Shown here: positions 43,144 through 52,202 of the stretch, piece after piece
Layout: each line of letters opens with the position of its first letter
How positions within the stretch are numbered: the stretch's first letter is position 1
From: Bacillus sp. UNC41MFS5
GTDB lineage: Bacteria; Bacillota; Bacilli; Bacillales_B; DSM-18226
NCBI RefSeq assembly: GCF_000686805.1
Contig: NZ_JMLP01000010.1
Location: forward strand, 124,001 to 188,000
Length of the DNA: 64,000 nt
Direction: 5' to 3'
Program-made: the position numbers and the translations under genes
Notes under the pieces: generated by a model
Seen by the model: only the letters and a program-made list of their open reading frames with translations
What the model was told of the DNA's origin: nothing
Database searches by the model: none

Positions 43144-44412
43144 TTATTCTGCAACCTCACACCATTTTAATAGAGTTAACGCGATAATTTCACTTGCCAC
43201 AAACATATCCTCGAGAACAATATGCTCATTAGCATCGTGAGCAGTTTCAGTTATACCCGGCCCGAATACTACGACGGGAGTATCCCCAATCGATGAAAGA
43301 ATACCACCATCTGTCCCCCATGGGCTTGCCTCGATTATCGGGCTATCCCCCTTCACTTCTATAAAATTCTTCGTCAATTCAGCCATCAAAGGATGATCAT
43401 TGTCGAGGCTTCCTGGAAGCCATCTTCCGCCAAACCATTCTAATTTAAGTGGATTCTCATGCAGCCACTCGTCATGATCACCTAATTCACTCAAGCATTT
43501 TTCCATCTCCTGCTGTGCAGATTGAATCGTTTCCTCCGGAGATACGCCCATCCTACCTTCGATCACTGCGGTGTCAGGCACCGAAGAAGGCCATTCGCCG
43601 CTCGTAAGTTTTCCGATATTAATAGGAATTGGGATGGGGATTTTGTCAAAGAGTGGATCTGTCATTCTGGCATTTCTATCTTTCTCTAATTGTTGTAATC
43701 TTTGAATGACTAAGAGTGCTTTTTCGATTGCACTGATCCCTTTGTACCTTGTCCCTCCGTGTGCTGCCCTGCCTTTGACGGATATTCTGAACCACATGGA
43801 TCCCTGCTGTTTAGGGAAAATTCTCAGATTGGTCGGTTCAGGAATAATGGCCCCATCCGCATGATAACCTCTTACAACAGCAGCAAGGGTACCAGCCCCG
43901 CCGCTTTCTTCTTCTATTACACTTTGAAAAATCACATCACCCTTCAGTTTGATTCCATTCGCAATTAATGACTCAATCGCCATTAATAACGCTGCGTTGC
44001 CGCCCTTCATATCTGTCGCACCTCTCCCATACAGCTTGCCACACTCAATTATCCCGCTGAACGGGTCATGGTTCCAACTTGCTTCATTACCAACTGGGAC
44101 CACATCGATATGGCCATTTAAAATCATCGACTTACCGCCGCCAGTCCCTTTTAACACAGCTACAAGATTTGGGTTTCCTTCGAAACTCTTCCTATCACAG
44201 CAATAAGCTGGGTGAGATGTTAACTCATCACCGCCGATTTCCCAAATATCAAGGGTTAAGCCTAACTGTCTGCATTTTTCAATGATAATCGCTTGTGTAC
44301 TACTTTCATTTCCCCGAGTGCTATTTTCTCGTACCATTATTTGTAACAATCTCGCTCCACGAGCCCGATTCTCTTTTATCCATTGTTTGATTCGCATTTC
44401 ATCATTGTTCAA
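43144..44412 (-). CDS. yodQ: M20 family deacylase of the beta-lysine pathway
   Basis: A zinc-dependent amidohydrolase of the ArgE/DapE type, 422 residues. It has HIDVVPVG (metal His and Asp), GRGATDMKGGNAAL, VIEEESGGAGT (general base Glu) and a dimerisation domain (about 195-310). It probably removes an acyl group from a beta-lysine-derived intermediate. A GTG at 44421 touches the GGAG site, so the TTG at 44412 is preferred. It starts 28 bases after yodR. Confidence 0.9.
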   Translation of the reverse strand: MNNDEMRIKQWIKENRARGARLLQIMVRENSTRGNESSTQAIIIEKCRQLGLTLDIWEIGGDELTSHPAYCCDRKSFEGNPNLVAVLKGTGGGKSMILNGHIDVVPVGNEASWNHDPFSGIIECGKLYGRGATDMKGGNAALLMAIESLIANGIKLKGDVIFQSVIEEESGGAGTLAAVVRGYHADGAIIPEPTNLRIFPKQQGSMWFRISVKGRAAHGGTRYKGISAIEKALLVIQRLQQLEKDRNARMTDPLFDKIPIPIPINIGKLTSGEWPSSVPDTAVIEGRMGVSPEETIQSAQQEMEKCLSELGDHDEWLHENPLKLEWFGGRWLPGSLDNDHPLMAELTKNFIEVKGDSPIIEASPWGTDGGILSSIGDTPVVVFGPGITETAHDANEHIVLEDMFVASEIIALTLLKWCEVAE

Positions 44413-44440
44413 ACGATTCACTCCTTCAGAATGATTCTGC

Positions 44441-45106
44441 TTAGTATGGAATCATACGAACAGTTTCCCGTATTTTGAATTCGCAGCCAGTTTTATTGAC
44501 AACCGTTTCTAAACTGTAAGGGGCAAATAACTCTGTTAAAAGCAAACCCTCTTCCGTTACCATGAATACAGCTAATTCAGTTATGATTAAGTCCACACAG
44601 GCGGATGAAGTTAACGGTAATGTGCAAGAAGAAACAATTTTGGGCTTCCCTTGTTTGTCACAGTGATTCATAACCACAATAACTTTTTTCGCCTTTTGCG
44701 CTAGTTCCATTGCTCCGCCCATACCTGGAACCTTTTTCCCTGGGACAATCCAGTTCGCAAGGTCACCGCTAGTACTAACCTGAAGCGATCCTAAAATGGT
44801 AATATCCACTCTGCCCCGGCGAATCATTCCAAACGAAATCGCACTGTCACAATAAGATCCGCCCTGGTTCAAAGTAACTGGAAATCCTCCTGCATTACAT
44901 AAATTTTCATCTTCTTCACCCTTACTAGGGCTAGGTCCCATTCCGGTAATACCGTTTTCCGCATGAAACATCACTTTTGTCTCTTTTGAAAGATGGTTCG
45001 GAACGAGCGATGGAATCCCAATTCCTAAGTTGACAACCATACCAGAATGAATTTCCTCTGCGGCTCGTTTGGCCATTTGATTTCGAACATCTACTCCCAT
45101 GCCCAT
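44441..45106 (-). CDS. yodR: CoA-transferase subunit B-like
   Basis: The beta subunit of a two-part 3-oxoacid CoA-transferase. It has the GIGIPSLVPNH start motif and the active-site Glu in MFHAENGITGMGP (near residue 50), plus the PGKKVPGMGGAMEL block. Together with YodS it should activate the keto acid from YodT. About 221 residues. Its start overlaps the end of yodS; the ATG at 45106, nine bases after AAGGGGG, is chosen over a TTG at 45112. Confidence 0.93.
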   Translation of the reverse strand: MGMGVDVRNQMAKRAAEEIHSGMVVNLGIGIPSLVPNHLSKETKVMFHAENGITGMGPSPSKGEEDENLCNAGGFPVTLNQGGSYCDSAISFGMIRRGRVDITILGSLQVSTSGDLANWIVPGKKVPGMGGAMELAQKAKKVIVVMNHCDKQGKPKIVSSCTLPLTSSACVDLIITELAVFMVTEEGLLLTELFAPYSLETVVNKTGCEFKIRETVRMIPY

Positions 45107-45783
45107 TTCCAATTGACCCCCTTCGATAAAATTACATAATCCACAAAAACTCCTGGTGTAATGATTGCGTCGGGGTCAAGACTGCCAAGCGGGACAATTT
45201 CTTCTACTTCCGCAATCGTGATATCCCCTGCCATGGCAACAAGCGGATTGGTATTGCGGGCACTTTTGTCATAAATTAAATTCCCATACTCATCGGCCTT
45301 TTTTGCATAAACAATGGACACCTCGGCAGTTAGGGCTGTTTCAAGCAAATACCTCTTATCTGCTAAAGAAATATACGGTTTGTTTTTCACAACTAATTCA
45401 TTATCCATGCCTATATCAGAAAGAATTGCAGGTAGTCCGACACCGCCGGCACGGATTCTTTCAGCTAATATTCCCTGTGGTGAAAATTCGACCTCTAGTT
45501 TTCCTTCATGCATCAGCTGTCCTGCAAACGGATTGGAACCGATATGAGAGGCGATGACTTTCGATGCTCTTTGTTGGCTGACTAATTTTCCAATGCCAAT
45601 ATGCGGGAATCCTGTGTCATTCCCTATTAATGTAAGATCACGGACTCCTTTTTCAAGAATGCCATCAATTATATCAGGAGGTGAGCCGACCCCGCCAAAC
45701 CCGCCAAACATCAATGTCATTCCATCATGGAAATATTCCATGACTGCCTCTAATGTAGTCACTTTTCTAAACGGATTTTCCAT
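45091..45783 (-). CDS. yodS: CoA-transferase subunit A-like
   Basis: The alpha subunit partner of YodR. The MFGGFGGVGSPPDIIDGIL motif (about 25-43) and ERIRAGGVGLPAIL are typical of the family. About 230 residues. The ATG at 45783 lies eight bases after GGGGGG. Its 3' end overlaps yodR, which supports coupled synthesis of a 1:1 complex. Confidence 0.93.
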   Translation of the reverse strand: MENPFRKVTTLEAVMEYFHDGMTLMFGGFGGVGSPPDIIDGILEKGVRDLTLIGNDTGFPHIGIGKLVSQQRASKVIASHIGSNPFAGQLMHEGKLEVEFSPQGILAERIRAGGVGLPAILSDIGMDNELVVKNKPYISLADKRYLLETALTAEVSIVYAKKADEYGNLIYDKSARNTNPLVAMAGDITIAEVEEIVPLGSLDPDAIITPGVFVDYVILSKGVNWKWAWE

Positions 45784-45816
45784 TTCAGTTTCCCCCCTTT
45801 CCTTCATTCATTGCGT

Positions 45817-47142
45817 TTACACTGAGAAGTCTTTAAATGTTTCTATTAGTAACAGGACTAATTCATCCATCTCTTTTTGTGTAATGTTTAGTGGTGGTGA
45901 AATAATGATTGAGTCACCATTAATTCCATCCATTCCTGCACCAGCAGGATAGACAATCAGCCCTTTTTCCTTGGCCAGTTCAACCATTCTTTGTGTTACC
46001 TGCGCGTTTCTAGGGAATGGTGTTTTGGTTGTGGAATCCTGGACAAACTCGATTCCTAGCAATAACCCTTTGCCGCGGACATCGCCAATAAATGAGTAGT
46101 ATTGCTTTAAATTTTCAAGCTGGCCACGTAAATAATTCCCTTTATTTTCAACCTCCTGAATAATATTGTTTTCTTCTAAATATTGAAGGACTGCCAAGGC
46201 AGCCGCACATGCCTGCGGATTTGCACTCAAGGTATGACCGCTCATTACGGCCTTTGTACCAGCCAATATCGGTCCGATGACTTTGTCGCTGGCGATAGCG
46301 GCGGCAATCGGTGCATACCCCGCACCCATCCCTTTTCCTAAGGCAACAATATCAGGAGTGATTCCCCATTGTTCACATGCCAGCATGGATCCAGTTCTGC
46401 CACAGCCTGTCATGACTTCATCTGCAATAAAAAGGATGTCATGATCCTCACAAAGTTGCTTTAAGACTTTGTAATACCCAGAGGGTGGGGTTATGGCTCC
46501 TCCTGCAGCGCCAATCACGGGTTCAGCAATAAAGGCAGCGATTTGATCAGCTCCAATCCGCTTAATCGCCGTTTCCAATTCGTGGGCACATAAGTAGTTA
46601 CAACTTGTTGACTCGAGGTTATATGGGCAACGGTAGCAATATGGGGGATGAATGACTGGAAAATCCTCTAAAAGTGGAACAAATCTAGCTCTCCTTGCTG
46701 TATGCCCTGACATGGATAGTGCTCCTAGCGTTATCCCGTGGTAGCTCACCCATCTTGAAAGCACCTTAGATTTCGTATGAATCCCCTTTTCTTGCCAATA
46801 TTGAATCGCCATTTTCATCGCCGTTTCAGTTGCCTCGGAACCGCTGTTCACAAAGAAACACCAATTCAGATCTCCAGGAAGCATATCTGCCATCTTTTTC
46901 GCTAAATTCTCCGCTGCCTCACTCGTAAATTGGGACCGATACACAAACGAAACCTTTTTTGCTTGTTCATTCATTGCTTCGATGATCTCTGGAACACCAT
47001 GACCAATATTAGCTGTTACGGCGCCGGAAGCAGCGTCTAAGTACTTTTTTCCATCCATATCAAATAAATAAATTCCTTGGCCATAGTCAATAACGGGATA
47101 TATGTCATCGAGCATTGGCTTTATGAGAAAAGAATGATCCAA
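45817..47142 (-). CDS. yodT: Class III aminotransferase of the beta-lysine pathway
   Basis: A PLP-dependent aminotransferase of 441 residues. It has NSGSEATETAMKMA, FIADEVMTGCGRTG (PLP Asp) and LGKGMGAGYAPIAA, where the Lys forms the Schiff base. It should remove the amino group of N-acetyl-beta-lysine to give the keto acid for YodRS. It is the first gene of the yodTSRQP unit. The TTG start follows AAAGGAAG. Upstream, CATACAATT resembles a sigma-E -10 box, but no matching -35 was found. Confidence 0.93.
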   Translation of the reverse strand: MDHSFLIKPMLDDIYPVIDYGQGIYLFDMDGKKYLDAASGAVTANIGHGVPEIIEAMNEQAKKVSFVYRSQFTSEAAENLAKKMADMLPGDLNWCFFVNSGSEATETAMKMAIQYWQEKGIHTKSKVLSRWVSYHGITLGALSMSGHTARRARFVPLLEDFPVIHPPYCYRCPYNLESTSCNYLCAHELETAIKRIGADQIAAFIAEPVIGAAGGAITPPSGYYKVLKQLCEDHDILFIADEVMTGCGRTGSMLACEQWGITPDIVALGKGMGAGYAPIAAAIASDKVIGPILAGTKAVMSGHTLSANPQACAAALAVLQYLEENNIIQEVENKGNYLRGQLENLKQYYSFIGDVRGKGLLLGIEFVQDSTTKTPFPRNAQVTQRMVELAKEKGLIVYPAGAGMDGINGDSIIISPPLNITQKEMDELVLLLIETFKDFSV

Positions 47143-47323
47143 AGGGATTCACTTCCTTTTAAAATTAGGCAGTCCTTATAGAAATTGTATGAATGGTTTA
47201 TATATTTCTTTCGTGTTATTTACAAAGAAAAGCGGAAGCCAAACTATTTAATCTAATGCATTCTTTTACATTTCTTGAGGATTCATATAAAATTACTTTT
47301 AGAATACAGAAGGAATGGATCCA

Positions 47324-48685
47324 ATGAGTTCACTCAAAAAAATAAAGTTAAAAACAAAAGAGATCTCGACCGTACAATTAATCGTTATTTTTTATTTATC
47401 TGCTTTAGTCATCTCGACACTTTTATTAAAAATCCCGATGGCCCACCGCGAGAATGTTTCGCTCAGCTTTATTGATGCCATGTTTACCTCGGCTAGTGCG
47501 ATAAGTGTTACCGGGTTAAGTGTGATTTCCATTAAAGATACTTTTAGCAACTTTGGAATCTTTCTCTTATGCTTAATTCTCCAATTGGGTGGATTAGGGG
47601 TCATGTCTCTAAGTACATTCCTTTGGATTATGCTTGGCAAAAAAGTAGGCTTAAAAGAAAGACAATTGATCATGATTGATCAAAATCAATCGAAACTCTC
47701 TGGATTGGTCCAATTGGCAAAACGAATATTAATTATTTTTATCTCGTTTGAATTTGTGGGTGGGATCATTTTAGGGATTCGTTTTTTGAACTATTACGAA
47801 GGAACATTATCTGCATTTAAACATGGATTTTTCGCATCGATCAGCGCCACGACCAATGCGGGGTTTGATTTGACAGATGAGTCACTCAGTCCATTTAGCG
47901 GGGATTATTATGTACAGTCGGTCATCATTGTATTGATGATTGTGGGGGCGATTGGCTTCCCAGTGATGGTGGAGGTTTATGAATTCTTATTAAATCTTAA
48001 TAAGAGGAAGAAATTTCATTTCACTTTATATACGAAGTTAACAACCATAACGTTTGTCCTTCTTACCGTAATAGGGGCCATAGTTATCTATATTTTTGAT
48101 AGTCAACACTTTTTTACGGATAAAAGTTGGCATCAATCCTTTTTCTACTCGTTATTTAATTCGGTGACCACCAAAAGTGCGGGCTTAGCAACCATGAATA
48201 TTAATGACTTTACACCGAGCAACCAACTGTTCTTGTCCATATTAATGTTCATTGGCGGCTCCCCTAGTAGTGCTAGCGGCGGCATCCGAACGACTACGTT
48301 TGCGATCATTATTTTAGCCATTGTATTTTATGCTCAAGGAAAAAGTTCAATCAAGATCTTTAGACGTGAATTGCTAAGTGAGGATGTGCTGAAATCCTTT
48401 ATTGTCATCATGACGGGAGCGCTATTATGTTTATTTTCCATTTTAGTATTATCGATTACTGAAAACGGCACAGTTCTTGAGGTCATCTTCGAGGTTTCAT
48501 CTGCTTTCGGAACAAATGGATTATCGCTAGGGTTAACACCTCGACTGTCTACCTTTGGACAAATTCTTATTATTATCCTTATGTTTATTGGGAGAGTCGG
48601 AATTGTTACTTGTTTACTTATTTTGAGAGGCAAAGGCAGTAAGGAAAAGATCAAATATCCGAAGGAAAAAGTAACAATTGGGTAA
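47324..48685 (+). CDS. KtrB/KtrD-type potassium (or sodium-coupled) channel subunit
   Basis: The membrane subunit of a Ktr potassium uptake system, 453 residues with about eight helices in four MPM repeats. The four selectivity loops are seen: SVTGLS, TTNAGFD, TTKSAGL and FGTNGLS, each with the conserved Gly. The ATG at 47324 is nine bases after AAGGA, while the one at 47315 is too close. The cytoplasmic partner (KtrA/C) is not adjacent, as with ktrD in B. subtilis. Confidence 0.9.
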   Translation: MSSLKKIKLKTKEISTVQLIVIFYLSALVISTLLLKIPMAHRENVSLSFIDAMFTSASAISVTGLSVISIKDTFSNFGIFLLCLILQLGGLGVMSLSTFLWIMLGKKVGLKERQLIMIDQNQSKLSGLVQLAKRILIIFISFEFVGGIILGIRFLNYYEGTLSAFKHGFFASISATTNAGFDLTDESLSPFSGDYYVQSVIIVLMIVGAIGFPVMVEVYEFLLNLNKRKKFHFTLYTKLTTITFVLLTVIGAIVIYIFDSQHFFTDKSWHQSFFYSLFNSVTTKSAGLATMNINDFTPSNQLFLSILMFIGGSPSSASGGIRTTTFAIIILAIVFYAQGKSSIKIFRRELLSEDVLKSFIVIMTGALLCLFSILVLSITENGTVLEVIFEVSSAFGTNGLSLGLTPRLSTFGQILIIILMFIGRVGIVTCLLILRGKGSKEKIKYPKEKVTIG

Positions 48686-48753
48686 TACATACAGGGTGGA
48701 GGATTTGTTTATCCTTATATTTTTTGTAAAAAACTCCGCAAAATATAGAAAAT

Positions 48754-48780
48754 GGCTGACTCGTTTTGAGTCAGCCTTTA
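48754..48780. terminator. Bidirectional terminator between ktr and the YjcZ-family gene
   Basis: A 9-bp stem (48754-48762 with 48768-48776), loop GTTTT, followed by TTTAATT on the plus strand and ATTTTCTAT on the minus strand. Confidence 0.85.
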
Positions 48781-48788
48781 ATTCACTA

Positions 48789-48947
48789 TTAACAGCCCCA
48801 GCTTGCTCCAATAATAATCAATAGGATAAAGAGGACAACAATTAACGCAAATCCACTGCCGATTCCGCAGCCTCCTACTGGATATGCAGGGTACCCACAA
48901 CCACTAAAACCACCACAACCACCAAAACCACCATGTCCGTAATACAT
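48789..48947 (-). CDS. YjcZ family sporulation peptide, 52 aa
   Basis: A tiny protein with a Gly/Cys/Tyr-rich front ([20 protein letters not shown]) and one C-terminal membrane helix ([19 protein letters not shown]). This layout is typical of the YjcZ/SscA family seen in spore formers. GAGGAG lies nine bases before the ATG at 48947; a start two codons earlier is possible. A CATATTGTA box upstream (48994-48986) matches the sigma-K -10 pattern, without a clear -35. Confidence 0.82.
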   Translation of the reverse strand: MYYGHGGFGGCGGFSGCGYPAYPVGGCGIGSGFALIVVLFILLIIIGASWGC

Positions 48948-49004
48948 GCACATTCACTCCTCGCGAAATTGTTTCTTAACACTGATACAATATGTAGTGG
49001 GTAC

Positions 49005-49034
49005 TTGACCCGCATGTGCATTCGCCTATATTAT
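49005..49034 (+). promoter_or_regulatory. Sigma-A promoter of the DUF502 gene
   Basis: TTGACC (49005-49010) is followed after 16 bases by TATATT (49027-49032), or after 18 by TATTAT. It lies about 35 bases before the DUF502 start. Confidence 0.68.
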
Positions 49035-49066
49035 GAAAGACAATGATAAAAATTGTAGGTGAAACG

Positions 49067-49657
49067 ATGAAATCGATAGTGAAAAATTTTATTAACGGTA
49101 TTTTAACGATTGTCCCTATCACCCTGGTGGTCTATGTCATTTACAAAACTTTTCTATTTTTAGATGGTTTACTGGGTAATATGCTGAAGCCATATTTAAA
49201 GGAGGATTACATCCCTGGCATTGGCTTACTGTCGACCCTTATTTTAATTACAGTATTGGGCTGGCTATCCACGAAATATATCTCAGGAAAGATTATCAGG
49301 TTGATTGATTGGCTTCTCGATAAGATTCCTGTTGTTAAAACAATCTATTCTGTTATTAAAGACACTGTTCAATCCTTTCTTGGTGAGAAGAAGTCCTTTT
49401 CCAAAGTTGCTCTTGTCGTCATTCCAGGAACTGAGATGCGGAGTCTTGGTTTTATTACCTCTGAACAATTAGAGGATTTCTATTCTCCCTTAAAAGACCA
49501 TGTGGCCGTATATATTCCACAAACCTTCCAAGTGGCCGGGTTCACGTTTTTAATTCCCAAGGAACAAGTTGAAATTATTGACCTCAAAGCTGAGGATGCG
49601 ATGAAATTTATTCTTTCAGGCGGGATGACATCTACCTCTAAACAAAAAGCAAAATAG
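49067..49657 (+). CDS. DUF502 family membrane protein
   Basis: A 196-residue protein with two N-terminal membrane helices (about 6-28 and 50-72) and a soluble C-terminal domain of about 110 residues. It shows the family pattern GILTIVPITLVVYV, IPVVKTIYSVIKDTVQSF and the TFQVAGFTFLIPKE block. Function is unknown. The ATG at 49067 follows TAGGTG and is preferred to the one at 49043. A tandem repeat array follows the stop. Confidence 0.85.
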   Translation: MKSIVKNFINGILTIVPITLVVYVIYKTFLFLDGLLGNMLKPYLKEDYIPGIGLLSTLILITVLGWLSTKYISGKIIRLIDWLLDKIPVVKTIYSVIKDTVQSFLGEKKSFSKVALVVIPGTEMRSLGFITSEQLEDFYSPLKDHVAVYIPQTFQVAGFTFLIPKEQVEIIDLKAEDAMKFILSGGMTSTSKQKAK

Positions 49658-49658
49658 G

Positions 49659-49800
49659 TCATCAGCCAGTAAAGACCGGTTATACGCCACTAAAATTTCC
49701 CATGCGCCAGTATAAACCAGTTATCCGCCAGTAAAATTTCTCATGCGCCAGTATAAACCTGTTATCCGCCAGTAAAGACCAGTCATCCGCCACTAAAATT
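49659..49800. repeat. Tandem array of about seven 20-21 base units
   Basis: The core CGCCAGTA(A/T)AA or CGCCACTAAAA recurs every 20-21 bases, with alternating tails (AATTTC[CT]CATG, AACC[AT]GTTATC, GACCAGTCATC). It fills the gap between DUF502 and msrB. No reading frame or spacer structure of a CRISPR is present. Confidence 0.85.
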
Positions 49801-49803
49801 GAA

Positions 49804-49830
49804 AAAAGCCGCATAGCGCGGCTTTTTATT
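49804..49830 (-). terminator. Terminator of msrA-msrB
   Basis: A 9-bp stem (49804-49812 with 49818-49826), including the end of the msrB stop codon, is followed by TTC/TTTT-rich sequence on the minus strand. Confidence 0.82.
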
Positions 49831-50260
49831 TTGCTTCGAATAGCTTAATGAACTCCCCGTACCCTTCCTCTTCTAGCTTATCACTCGGAATAAACCGTAA
49901 GGCAGCGGAGTTAATACAATAACGCAACCCAGTAGGCGCTGGTCCGTCATTAAATACATGTCCTAAATGGGAATCGGCCGATTTACTTCTTACCTCGGTC
50001 CGCGTCATATAATGACTGAAATCAGCTTTCTCAATCACTTCTTCATCTAGAATCGGTTTGGTAAAGCTCGGCCAACCGCAGCCAGCATCGAATTTATCCA
50101 ATGAACTAAACAATGGTTTCCCCGAGACAAGATCCACATAAATACCCTCTCTTGTTTCATTCCAATATTCATTTCGAAACGGTGGCTCGGTGCCATTATT
50201 TTGTGTGACTTCATATTGAATTGGTGTTAATTCCTTTTTTAATTGGTCTTTGTTTTTCAC
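49826..50260 (-). CDS. msrB: Peptide-methionine (R)-S-oxide reductase MsrB
   Basis: It repairs R-methionine sulfoxide. The 144-residue protein has GCGWPSF and the catalytic Cys in [11 protein letters not shown] (near 118). The structural zinc CxxC pairs of many MsrB are absent, as in B. subtilis. The GTG at 50260 overlaps the msrA stop (GTGA) and has GGGGAG ahead, so it is chosen over the frame from 50275. Confidence 0.95.
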   Translation of the reverse strand: MKNKDQLKKELTPIQYEVTQNNGTEPPFRNEYWNETREGIYVDLVSGKPLFSSLDKFDAGCGWPSFTKPILDEEVIEKADFSHYMTRTEVRSKSADSHLGHVFNDGPAPTGLRYCINSAALRFIPSDKLEEEGYGEFIKLFEAK

Positions 50261-50793
50261 TTTTTCTCCCCCCAATGACTTTGAATAAAGCCAGCACGGC
50301 CTGATCCTACATGATAGGACTCATAATGGGCCCGATTTTTCTTATAATACTGCTGATGATAGTCTTCAGCTGGATAAAAGGTTTTTGCAGGCAAAATTGG
50401 TGTGACAATCGGCTTGCTAAAACGGCCACTTTCCTGTAATGCTTGTTTGGAGTCTTCTGCTAGCTTTTTTTGTTCCTCATCATGGTAGAAAATCGCCGTT
50501 TGATACGATTGCCCGCGATCATAAAATTGACCGCCTGGGTCGGTTGGATCGATTTGCTGCCAGAATAACTCCAGCAATTTCTGATAAGGAAAAACCTCTG
50601 GATCGTATGTAATCTGTACGGCTTCATAGTGACCGGTTGATTCAGAGCATACTTGCTGGTACGTCGGTTTTTCAACCGTTCCCCCTGTGTAGCCAGAAAG
50701 AACACTTTTAATTCCTGGCTGTTCATCAAATGGTTTTACCATACACCAAAAACAACCGCCTGCAAATGTTGCAACTTGAAATGGCTTTTCCAT
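50257..50793 (-). CDS. msrA: Peptide-methionine (S)-S-oxide reductase MsrA
   Basis: It repairs S-methionine sulfoxide. The catalytic motif AGGCFWC (Cys14) is at the N-terminus of 178 residues, followed by SGYTGG. It is the first gene of the msrA-msrB pair, as in B. subtilis, giving repair of both stereoisomers from one transcript. Confidence 0.96.
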   Translation of the reverse strand: MEKPFQVATFAGGCFWCMVKPFDEQPGIKSVLSGYTGGTVEKPTYQQVCSESTGHYEAVQITYDPEVFPYQKLLELFWQQIDPTDPGGQFYDRGQSYQTAIFYHDEEQKKLAEDSKQALQESGRFSKPIVTPILPAKTFYPAEDYHQQYYKKNRAHYESYHVGSGRAGFIQSHWGEKK

Positions 50794-50875
50794 GTTCCCA
50801 CCCCTTTAACAATATCTTCTTGATTAAAAGTATACAGAAAGTATTAGTAAAAATAAAATTTCATAAACCATAAAT

Positions 50876-50920
50876 AAGCTGAGCAAGTCATGGTCGATAT
50901 CGACTTAACTTGTTCAGCTT
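50876..50920 (-). terminator. Terminator of the rsgA-like gene
   Basis: A long stem (AAGCTGA-CAAGT with ACTTG-TCAGCTT, 50876-50888 with 50908-50920, one mismatch) contains an inner GTCGATATCGAC palindrome. The following T content is modest (ATTTATGG). Confidence 0.65.
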
Positions 50921-50924
50921 TCCT

Positions 50925-51992
50925 TTAATAGCTTTTTCGTTGCTGTTTGATTTGTTTGTTCAAATTTTTCCAATGTTTTTTGACTTCAGCTTGGGCCCGT
51001 TTATCCGCCTTTCGTTCGATAAACGCTAATTCCTTTTGCAGTTTATTATAACTTGTTAACCGTTCAGCTGCTACCAATCCTTCTTCAATCGCCCTCACCA
51101 CTGCACAGCCAGGCTCATTTTTATGTTGACAATCCCGGTAGCGGCATGAGGTGGCTAATTCTTCAATGTCTGAAAAGGTTTCCGATAAACCGTCCGTGCT
51201 TTCCCAAAGCTGCAGTTCCCTCATACCTGGCGTATCAATCAAGACACAGCCATTGGGAAGATGGATTAGTTCACGATGCGTCGTCGTATGACGTCCTTTA
51301 TCATCCCCCGTGCGAATATCCTGAACCTCTTGTTTTTCCTTACCTAAAAGGCGATTCGTTAATGTTGATTTACCTACCCCTGAGGATCCAAGCAAAGCAA
51401 TCGTTTTTCCCGGCTGCAAGAATGGTTCTAATTTATCTAAACCACTCACCGTTTCTGCACTTACAGCAATCATCGGAATCCCCATACTAACTGCTTCAAC
51501 CTTAGCTGACTTACGATCTAGATCCTGACAAAGGTCTGCTTTACTTAAAACTATAACAGGATTTGCCCCACTTTCCCATGCAAGCAAGAGGTAGCGTTCA
51601 ATCCTTCTTAAATTCAAATCCTCGTTTAATGAATTGACGAGAAACACCGTGTCGACGTTGGTGGCCACAATTTGCTCTTCTGAGGTAAGCCCTGCTGATT
51701 TTCTTGAAAATTTACTTTTCCTGGGCATGATGGCTAAAATGGTCCCTTTTCCTTCGTTGCTCCTCGGCTTTAGTGCTACCCAATCTCCAACAGCTGGGAA
51801 GTCCTCTCGGTTGAGCGCATTAAAACTAAGTCGGCCTGAAACCTCACACAATAATTCCCCCTGCTCCGTCCAGACCCGATACATTCGTTTATGTTCAAGT
51901 GCGACACGACCTAGAATCATTTCTTCATTTGTATTTAAAGTATAAAAATGTTGTTTTACCGTTTCAGTTAACCCCATTGTTACTAAATTCAT
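50925..51992 (-). CDS. RsgA-like ribosome small-subunit-dependent GTPase
   Basis: A circularly permuted GTPase of 355 residues. An N-terminal OB fold (about 25-105) is followed by the G domain in permuted order (SKAD, then GSSGVGKST at about 203, then DTPGMREL) and a C-terminal zinc finger (CRYRDC...HKNEPGC). It is about 55 residues longer than B. subtilis RsgA and may be a second paralogue; rsgA is normally near the prkC genes. GGAGG precedes the ATG. An attenuator with a leader peptide precedes it, unusual for a housekeeping factor. Confidence 0.88.
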   Translation of the reverse strand: MNLVTMGLTETVKQHFYTLNTNEEMILGRVALEHKRMYRVWTEQGELLCEVSGRLSFNALNREDFPAVGDWVALKPRSNEGKGTILAIMPRKSKFSRKSAGLTSEEQIVATNVDTVFLVNSLNEDLNLRRIERYLLLAWESGANPVIVLSKADLCQDLDRKSAKVEAVSMGIPMIAVSAETVSGLDKLEPFLQPGKTIALLGSSGVGKSTLTNRLLGKEKQEVQDIRTGDDKGRHTTTHRELIHLPNGCVLIDTPGMRELQLWESTDGLSETFSDIEELATSCRYRDCQHKNEPGCAVVRAIEEGLVAAERLTSYNKLQKELAFIERKADKRAQAEVKKHWKNLNKQIKQQRKSY

Positions 51993-52023
51993 TTGTATTC
52001 CTCCAGCGAATCATTATTTTTTA

Positions 52024-52061
52024 CATAATAAAAAACCATAGGCACACACAGCCCATGGTTT
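52024..52061 (-). terminator. Leader terminator upstream of the rsgA-like gene
   Basis: On the minus strand AAACCATGGGC pairs with GCCTATGGTTT (52061-52051 with 52043-52033; 11 bp, one G-U) around a 7-base loop. A U-rich tract (TTTATTATG) follows. It lies 32 bases before the rsgA-like start codon, within its own leader, as an attenuator would. Its 5' arm overlaps the antiterminator segment at 52047-52055. Confidence 0.85.
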
Positions 52062-52118
52062 ATTCGCTATTGGAATAAATGTACAAAGGAACCCTAACGA
52101 GGTAGACATTGGGCTGTG
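52047..52118 (-). promoter_or_regulatory. Antiterminator pairing of the rsgA-like attenuator
   Basis: CACAGCCCA at 52118-52110, inside the leader peptide ORF, is perfectly complementary (9 bp, extendable by G-U pairs) to TGGGCTGTG at 52055-52047, which is the 5' arm and loop of the terminator. Forming this helix would open the terminator. The two structures are mutually exclusive, and a ribosome near the leader stop codon would cover the first segment. Confidence 0.68.
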
Positions 52119-52168
52119 CAACTAACAATATTCAACTGACTGATTGCTCTCATTGTTTCAATTAACAT
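52094..52168 (-). CDS. Leader peptide of the rsgA-like attenuator, 24 aa
   Basis: The frame reads MLIETMRAISQLNIVSCTAQ and ends in CLPR. AAGTGGGTGA lies six bases before the ATG and matches 8 of 10 bases of the ideal Shine-Dalgarno. It begins about 28 bases after the predicted transcript start and ends 33 bases before the terminator stem. Codons 17-20 overlap the antiterminator segment. A regulatory role for its translation is inferred. Confidence 0.6.
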   Translation of the reverse strand: MLIETMRAISQLNIVSCTAQCLPR

Positions 52169-52202
52169 TGCACGTCACCCACTTTCAAATATATTTGTTT
52201 TA

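Noticed and set aside
47161..47230. Sigma-E promoter for yodT
   Set aside because: CATACAATT fits the -10 box, but no acceptable -35 at 13-15 bases was found.
49659..49800. Possible CRISPR array
   Set aside because: Units are 20-21 bases, contiguous and imperfect, with no spacers and no cas genes nearby.
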